NCBI GenBank assembly: GCA_902795765.1
Contig: CADBMQ010000102.1
Span: 1-10,714 of the forward strand
From: Oscillospiraceae bacterium
Lineage (GTDB): Bacteria; Bacillota; Clostridia; Oscillospirales; Acutalibacteraceae
Direction of reading: 5' to 3'
DNA: 10,714 nucleotides
Shown here: positions 6,623 through 10,714 of the stretch, piece by piece
Position numbering within the stretch: the stretch's first letter is position 1
How the letters are laid out: every line of letters begins with the position of its first letter
The notes under the pieces: generated by a model
What the model saw: the letters and a program-made list of their open reading frames with translations, nothing else
Database searches by the model: none
What the model was told of the DNA's origin: nothing
Program-made: the position numbers and the translations under genes

Positions 6623-8221
6623 TTAAAAATGATCAATAAGACCTGCCGAGTATCTCGAAATCATTGCCGCATCAAGTTCATCGATTTCGCCATCATCATT
6701 AACATCTGCTACCTTTTGTTGCAACGGTGTCAAATTAATCATACCTGCCGAATATCTCGCAACAAGTGCCGCATCAAGTTCGTCAATTTCACCGTCATCA
6801 TTAACATCGCCAAGCAGCCCTGCGGGTGCAGTTGTAGTCGGAACAGTTGTGGTAGTTGTTGTAATCTGTTGCCATACTGCCGTGATTTCAATCGGTTCAT
6901 CTACCATCACAAAAGTTGTAGACATTGAAGTTGGTGCAGAAAACTTAACATCAGGATTACTGCATTCCCAACGCACAAATTTAGCGCCTGCTCCCGGAGA
7001 TACGGCATTTATTGTTACCTTATCGCCAACGTATGCATTGTAACTTGTTGAGCCACCGCCGTTTACTTTAATTGTATGTTGACGGTCGCCTTTCAAATTA
7101 AGCAATCCTTCGTTTCTAACCGATACGCCACCGTAACTCTTACCTTTAACGGTACTCTTTTTCAAAATTTCACTTGCATGATTAAGATACCACTGCAACA
7201 ATTCTTTTGCATTACCTTCGGTTGCATAAACGTGGACTACTTCGTTATCAGAGAATTTTTTGCCCAAAAAATCAATATCTGCCTGTGTTGGATTTTTCGG
7301 CATAAATCCACCCTCTACTGTGAAATAACACAAATCAAGGCTGTTGCAACTTGGCAACTCATACATAAATCTGTCCAGCGCTCTATTTTGGAGTGCCATT
7401 TGGTCATTCACATGAAGGTATGAATACAATGTTGTACTCTTTTCGTCGATTATAATATCATCCCATGTTGCGTCAAGGTGATAATACTTACCATCGAGTT
7501 TTACCAAATTCCACTCGTGAGAATACGGATTTCCATGTGAGTCAAGTTGGTCGAGAGTATAGCCTGTTATACATGTTGCCTCTCTGCCCATCATATTCAT
7601 AAGCATCTGATATGATTCCGCATAGCCCTCGCATACGCACTTTCCGTCTATCAAAGCGCCATACACACTATGAATACGATAATTTATTTCATCGCCTTCG
7701 CTATCAAAATAATACTCAATTCGCTCTGTGAGTTCATCGTGGAACAACTTGCTCAAAGCGTAATCGGACATATCGGGAGTTGCACCGACATCTTTTATAA
7801 ATTGTCTTGCGGCTTCTATTGCCCTTTGTTCGTCTTCAACTGTGATATTATCCGCAAAATACGGCCAGAAGTAAGTTACAATTCCGCTTTCCTCACTATA
7901 AAAGCCGAACATACTCTTCAACGACATAAATTCAGGGTGGTCAAGACGAACCGCTCCCAACACACCGAGAAACTCTTCAAGGTTTGTCGATTTACTTTCA
8001 TCGAGAACGATATATTCTTCTCGTGTTCTAATTCCATCTGTTAAAGTATCGTATATATACAGATATTTATTTGCATCTTTTAATTTCGCTAATGCATTTC
8101 TGTGGAAAAGAAGATTTTCAGGTGTTTGATATGATGTTTCGGCATTGGTAGGAATTGCAAACATACCAGCAATAATGCACAACGACAGTATTATTCCTAA
8201 TAATCTTTTTGCGTTTTTCAT
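6623..8221 (-). CDS. Secreted transglutaminase-like protein with InlB-type repeat and C-terminal dockerin
   Basis: This 532-residue exported protein has a modular layout. A signal peptide spans residues 1-27 (cleavage likely after PTNA). An N-terminal helical region spans about 30-175. A transglutaminase-like cysteine domain spans about 180-255, with a plausible triad Cys197 (CVCEGYAE), His235 (SHEWNLV) and Asp250 (YYHLDATWDD). Next come a region without a recognised domain (255-375), a domain resembling the divergent InlB B-repeat family (about 381-450, ending EITAVW), a Thr-rich linker (453-466), and a dockerin (470-532). In this family the Cys-His-Asp fold acts as a peptidase or acyl transferase, so proteolysis or crosslinking outside the cell is likely; the substrate is unknown. 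The dockerin implies docking onto a cohesin scaffold. The gene has its own promoter, a ~100-base leader and a weak ribosome binding site (GGGGTAAGG). No cohesin gene is in the window. Confidence 0.9.
   Translation of the reverse strand: MKNAKRLLGIILSLCIIAGMFAIPTNAETSYQTPENLLFHRNALAKLKDANKYLYIYDTLTDGIRTREEYIVLDESKSTNLEEFLGVLGAVRLDHPEFMSLKSMFGFYSEESGIVTYFWPYFADNITVEDEQRAIEAARQFIKDVGATPDMSDYALSKLFHDELTERIEYYFDSEGDEINYRIHSVYGALIDGKCVCEGYAESYQMLMNMMGREATCITGYTLDQLDSHGNPYSHEWNLVKLDGKYYHLDATWDDIIIDEKSTTLYSYLHVNDQMALQNRALDRFMYELPSCNSLDLCYFTVEGGFMPKNPTQADIDFLGKKFSDNEVVHVYATEGNAKELLQWYLNHASEILKKSTVKGKSYGGVSVRNEGLLNLKGDRQHTIKVNGGGSTSYNAYVGDKVTINAVSPGAGAKFVRWECSNPDVKFSAPTSMSTTFVMVDEPIEITAVWQQITTTTTTVPTTTAPAGLLGDVNDDGEIDELDAALVARYSAGMINLTPLQQKVADVNDDGEIDELDAAMISRYSAGLIDHF
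6626..6814 (-). repeat. Dockerin module: tandem 102-base repeat
   Basis: Two near-identical segments (6641-6712 and 6743-6814) encode the paired calcium-binding loops DVNDDGEIDELDAA at residues 472-485 and 506-519. The period is 102 bases (34 residues). All usual EF-hand-like ligand positions are filled in both loops (Asp, Asn, Asp, Asp, Asp at loop positions 1, 3, 5, 9, 12). Loop positions 10-11, which help set cohesin specificity, are Glu-Leu in both copies rather than the Ser-Thr common in Clostridium thermocellum dockerins. Confidence 0.93.
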
Positions 8222-8436
8222 TTTACCTTACCCCATAAAAAAACTACTGTGATAATCAATAATTGCTCAATCTCCTAAAAATTGGCAATATTGATAAAAA
8301 ACATAAAATACACATATATTATTTGTTTTAGTATAACAAATAATGAATTGTTTGTCAACATCAAAATGTGGACATATCAACATTAATTATTAAAATTTTT
8401 ATTATCTATTTGTGAATTTTTTAATATTATTATCCC
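8222..8436. other. AT-rich spacer: dockerin-gene leader, promoter and empty sequence
   Basis: From 8222 to about 8323 this is the predicted ~100-base leader of the dockerin gene. It carries an AGGAG at about 8272-8276, too far upstream to serve the ATG at 8221. The promoter lies at 8330-8358. From 8359 to 8436 I see only A/T-rich sequence, with no ORF, hairpin or convincing rightward promoter. No known riboswitch fold was recognised in the leader. Confidence 0.5.
8330..8358 (-). promoter_or_regulatory. Promoter of the dockerin-protein gene
   Basis: On the minus strand a perfect TTGACA (8353-8358) is followed after exactly 17 bases by TATACT (8330-8335), one base from consensus. A TGT at 8336-8338 adds an extended -10. 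Predicted transcription starts near 8323, about 100 bases before the ATG. Confidence 0.8.
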
Positions 8437-8682
8437 TTGAATATAGCAATTTTTTATGATAAAAACAATCTTTCTGATTTGAAGGTGGGTATTGTATATG
8501 AAACCATTGCAGATTTCGACAACCACGAGATTATCACTTATCGTGTGGCTGCTGTCAACGGCAATGCCGAAAGTTTGAGCGCTCATTATACTGTAAATCA
8601 CGCAACCGAACTTCAACTCGATATTTTGCGTCGCAGTTTGGAGGGTAAGAATACTCCGCAGTTTGCAAGCCGTGTTCATTAA
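8437..8682 (+). pseudogene. Unrecognised 81-residue ORF, probably a 5'-truncated gene remnant
   Basis: I do not recognise this product. The frame is open from 8425 to the TAA ending at 8682, and the only early start is a TTG at 8437. From about residue 14 on, codon choice looks like that of the genuine neighbours and the protein is well mixed and soluble-looking (GIVYETIADFDNHEIITYRV, later ATELQLDILRRSLEGK). There is no signal peptide or membrane segment. The first ~14 codons lie in A/T-rich sequence, with no ribosome binding site before the TTG and no clear promoter. The coding character therefore seems to begin abruptly, as if the 5' part had been deleted. The next gene's promoter starts 5 bases past the stop. 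The alternative is a real small gene with a poor start. No motif allows a functional guess. Confidence 0.4.
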
Positions 8683-8687
8683 CTCAC

Positions 8688-8716
8688 TTGACAAAACTTC
8701 AAAGTAGTGGTATAGT
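8688..8716 (+). promoter_or_regulatory. Promoter of the phospholipase-like gene
   Basis: A perfect TTGACA (8688-8693) is followed after exactly 17 bases by TATAGT (8711-8716), one base from consensus. TGG (8708-8710) gives an extended -10. Transcription should start near 8723, leaving a leader of about 65 bases that contains the hairpin at 8732-8766. Confidence 0.85.
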
Positions 8717-8731
8717 TTGACTGTAAACAAG

Positions 8732-8775
8732 CCGCCGCTCGCTTAATTAAACTTAGCGGGTGGCGGATAATTTTT
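8732..8775 (+). promoter_or_regulatory. Terminator-like hairpin in the 5' leader (candidate attenuator)
   Basis: CCGCCGCTCGCT (8732-8743) pairs over all 12 bases with AGCGGGTGGCGG (8755-8766), including two G-U wobbles, around an 11-base A/T loop. ATAATTTTT follows immediately (8767-8775). This is the shape of a rho-independent terminator, yet it lies downstream of the gene's promoter and just upstream of its ribosome binding site (AGGAG, 8776-8780). It could attenuate transcription, occlude translation or stabilise the mRNA 5' end. The U-tract is interrupted, so termination may be partial. Confidence 0.6.
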
Positions 8776-8787
8776 AGGAGTGATTTA

Positions 8788-9690
8788 ATGCCTGCTCAAG
8801 TTACGCATTATCTGCAAGCTATCGACGTTTGCAATGATTTGGATATTGACCGTAAATATCGAAATGCCGTTGCACTCGGTGCTATGGGCCCCGATTTTCT
8901 TTACTACTACAAGTTGATGACGGGTGGCAGAGATGTTCGCAATCTTGGAACGGATTTGCACTCGCTCCACGCAGATGAGCTTTTTTCGGCATTTGCAGAG
9001 TATATTAAAGCAAATCCAAACGATATTTACGCTCGTTATTTCACCTACGGATTTTTGTGTCACTATGCTTTTGACCGAATTGCTCATCCGTATGTTTACT
9101 TCGTTCAGGACACGATTGTGGAACAAGAAAAATACAGACATCGTCCGTTTTACATTCACGTTAGAATTGAGCATTCGCTCGATATAATTATGCTTCGTGA
9201 CAAACGAAATATGTATGTTGGAAAATTTGGTCTGAAACGAGTTGCTCCAACTGATGACAAGTTAGCTCTCGATAGTGCTGTTCGGGTTATGACTTTCGTC
9301 ATAAACAAGCTGATAAGCGACAAGTTTACCGAGCGTCAATGCAAGAAAGCCTACCTCGATAGCAGAAGATTTTTAGGTCTTGCAAATGACAAGACGGGTA
9401 TTAAGCGACTCGGTGCGAGAATTTTGGAAACTGCCTGTTTTATGAGTCATACGGTATCGTATTTCATTCACCCGTATATGGAAGACGGCGAGTGGGACTA
9501 CTCGAATTATGAGAAAGCCAACTGGACTAACAAAAACGACAACACTGTTCACGATGACAGTTTCTTCGAGCTTTACGAAGAGGCTACTGCTGAATCACGA
9601 AGGTTGATTGGTTTGCTGGATAATTATCTTGATGCTAATCATACGCAGATTGATTTCACAGGCAATTTTGATATGAAAGGTGCAAAATAA
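8788..9690 (+). CDS. Zinc-dependent phospholipase C family protein
   Basis: The 300-residue product fits the zinc-dependent phospholipase C family (Pfam Zn_dep_PLPC), whose characterised members hydrolyse phosphatidylcholine-type headgroups. Visible markers are MPAQVTHYLQA at the N-terminus, GAMGPDFLYY (31-40), HSLH (58-61), GFLCHYAFDRIAHP (88-101) and HVRIEHSLD (124-132). HxxxD (His92, Asp96) and HxxxE (His124, Glu128) match the spacing of the Bacillus cereus ligands His118/Asp122 and His142/Glu146. His7, Asp36, His58 and His100 are plausible further ligands. There is no signal peptide, and Met-Pro leads directly into the domain, so the protein is predicted cytoplasmic, unlike the secreted toxins. 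The ATG follows AGGAG by 7 bases. The gene is monocistronic, with its own promoter and terminator. The actual substrate is unknown. Confidence 0.82.
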   Translation: MPAQVTHYLQAIDVCNDLDIDRKYRNAVALGAMGPDFLYYYKLMTGGRDVRNLGTDLHSLHADELFSAFAEYIKANPNDIYARYFTYGFLCHYAFDRIAHPYVYFVQDTIVEQEKYRHRPFYIHVRIEHSLDIIMLRDKRNMYVGKFGLKRVAPTDDKLALDSAVRVMTFVINKLISDKFTERQCKKAYLDSRRFLGLANDKTGIKRLGARILETACFMSHTVSYFIHPYMEDGEWDYSNYEKANWTNKNDNTVHDDSFFELYEEATAESRRLIGLLDNYLDANHTQIDFTGNFDMKGAK

Positions 9691-9692
9691 TT

Positions 9693-9727
9693 AAAGTGCC
9701 GTTTTGCTATTGCAAGACGGCACTTTT
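9693..9727. terminator. Bidirectional rho-independent terminator
   Basis: A 15-bp stem formed by 9693-9707 and 9712-9726, with one G-T mismatch that pairs as G-U in RNA, encloses a four-base TATT loop. Rightward it ends in TTTTCTTTTA, and leftward in a T-rich TTTAATTATTTT. It lies between the stops of two converging genes and serves both. Confidence 0.92.
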
Positions 9728-9730
9728 CTT

Positions 9731-10714
9731 TTATTCGATTGATTTTAGCGACTTAGCCATATCAATTTTATTGAGTTTTCTGAACATTACAAGGTCTACG
9801 ATTACTGCAAACACAAATGTGAGTATAATCGACCAGACATAACTCCAAAAGTCCACTCGGACATTGAACGAAACTTTGTCGATTATTATTTGCGACATTA
9901 CAAAAGTGTGTAATGCTTTGCCGAGAAACAGTCCTAAAAACGCACCGATTGCGGTTAGCACAAAGTTTTCGCCAAACACATATCGTGACGTTTCGTATGG
10001 GTAAAATCCAAGCACTTTTATGGTTGCAATTTCTCGTATTCGCTCGGTTATATTGATGTTTGTGAGGTTGTAAAGCACTACAAATGCAAGCGCACCTGCA
10101 CACGCTGTTACAAGTATTACAATGTAATTGATACTGCTGAGCATATTTGTAATTCTATCGCTTGTATCTGCAAGTATACCTACATTCGCTACGCCGTCTA
10201 CGCCCATTATCGCAGTTGATGTTTTGTATAAATCTGAGCCGTCTTTTCGATTTGCAAACGCAAGTTTGACACTCGGTTTATAGCCAAAGCCGTTTTCGAG
10301 AGTTTTATATGTTGTGTAGATATACGAGTCTACATAGTTTTCGCAGATATCCAAAACTTTAAGTTTAACCTGTTTGCCATCACTATCTGCAATCGAGAAT
10401 TCCTTGCCTTTTTCGAGTTTGTGATTATTTGCAAATTTACGGCTGACAACTGCTTCTCCGTCATTCGGGTACTCTATCGGTCTGCCGTCATTTTGCAGAT
10501 TGACAAATTTCGAAAACTGCTCTCGCTCGTCAGTTGCGACAACGTTTGAACTGTATGTTCCGTCTTCTGTACGCACATCGTAGTTTTGACTATGCACGAA
10601 GATTACAGAGTCGATATCGGGCAGAGTCGAAATGTCATTTTTGACTTTATCGTCCGCCTCTTCCGAAAGCATAAGCGAATAGTCATATTTCATTATATCG
10701 CCAAACTGATATTC
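9731..10714 (-). CDS. C-terminal part of an FtsX-type ABC transporter permease, N-terminus beyond the window
   Basis: The reading frame continues upstream of the methionine codon at 10693 to the window edge (EYQFGDIMKYD...) with no stop or start signal. These 327 residues are therefore the end of a longer protein. Numbered from that Met, residues 1-185 form an extracytoplasmic domain. It is followed by membrane segments at about 190-210, 241-262 and 283-304. The stretch between the first two, NLTNINITERIREIATIKVLGF, is the characteristic FtsX/MacB-type motif, and the C-terminus IDMAKSLKSIE is typical of large (often >1000-residue) clostridial permeases of this type. Such permeases pair with a LolD/MacB-like ATPase and usually export lipids, peptides or drugs, or transduce force; the substrate here is unknown. 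The ATPase gene, if present, lies outside the window. The gene shares a terminator with the phospholipase-like gene. Confidence 0.88.
   Translation of the reverse strand, partial: EYQFGDIMKYDYSLMLSEEADDKVKNDISTLPDIDSVIFVHSQNYDVRTEDGTYSSNVVATDEREQFSKFVNLQNDGRPIEYPNDGEAVVSRKFANNHKLEKGKEFSIADSDGKQVKLKVLDICENYVDSYIYTTYKTLENGFGYKPSVKLAFANRKDGSDLYKTSTAIMGVDGVANVGILADTSDRITNMLSSINYIVILVTACAGALAFVVLYNLTNINITERIREIATIKVLGFYPYETSRYVFGENFVLTAIGAFLGLFLGKALHTFVMSQIIIDKVSFNVRVDFWSYVWSIILTFVFAVIVDLVMFRKLNKIDMAKSLKSIE

Noticed and set aside
8218..8259. A 13-codon TTG-start frame in the dockerin-gene leader whose TGA overlaps the gene's ATG (ATGA)
   Set aside because: The AGGAG upstream is about 12 bases away, the start would be TTG, and the peptide has no regulatory codon run. 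Chance is the simpler explanation.
8222..8323. Possible riboswitch in the ~100-base dockerin-gene leader
   Set aside because: The leader is A/T-rich, with no stable stem, no terminator/antiterminator pair and no recognised aptamer core.
8383..8730. A 115-codon minus-strand open frame
   Set aside because: It lies antisense to the ORF at 8437-8682 and across the phospholipase gene's promoter. It has no ribosome binding site, and its composition reflects A/T-rich DNA and the opposite-strand codons.

Overview
This window reads as a low-GC Clostridia chromosome, most likely from the Oscillospiraceae/Ruminococcus group. The evidence is the Firmicutes-type S12 with its N-terminal insertion, strong AAGGAGG ribosome binding sites, near-consensus sigma-A promoters, and a secreted protein ending in a type-I dockerin, a hallmark of cellulosome-forming gut clostridia. 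No plasmid, phage, IS, CRISPR, tRNA or rRNA signature is visible. The species assignment is inference.

Layout, left to right. Positions 1-4149 (minus strand) hold the str operon, rpsL-rpsG-fusA-tuf, with tuf running off the left edge. It has a strong promoter upstream of rpsL (4232-4260) and a second promoter in front of tuf (974-1002). Divergent from it lies a small lipoprotein gene (4390-4869, plus). That gene converges, across a symmetrical terminator, on a putP-type sodium/solute symporter (4929-6470, minus). Next on the minus strand is a secreted transglutaminase-like protein with a C-terminal dockerin (6623-8221). A 566-base stretch follows (8222-8787). It holds the dockerin gene's promoter and leader, an unrecognised short ORF that looks like a 5'-truncated gene remnant (8437-8682), and the promoter plus a terminator-like hairpin leader of the next gene. 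That gene is a zinc-dependent phospholipase C-family protein (8788-9690, plus). It converges across another terminator on the C-terminal part of a large FtsX-type ABC permease (minus, open at the right edge).

Functionally, the left 40% is translation machinery: two 30S proteins and two elongation-factor GTPases. The right 60% is a string of independently transcribed genes, each with its own promoter or terminator, mostly acting at or outside the membrane: lipoprotein, symporter, secreted dockerin protein and permease. The phospholipase-like protein has no export signal.

I do not see a clear new multi-gene system. The observations most worth a second look are the terminator-like hairpin between promoter and start codon of the phospholipase-like gene, the dockerin-bearing transglutaminase-like protein, the orphan ORF at 8437-8682, and the long rpsL-rpsG spacer.
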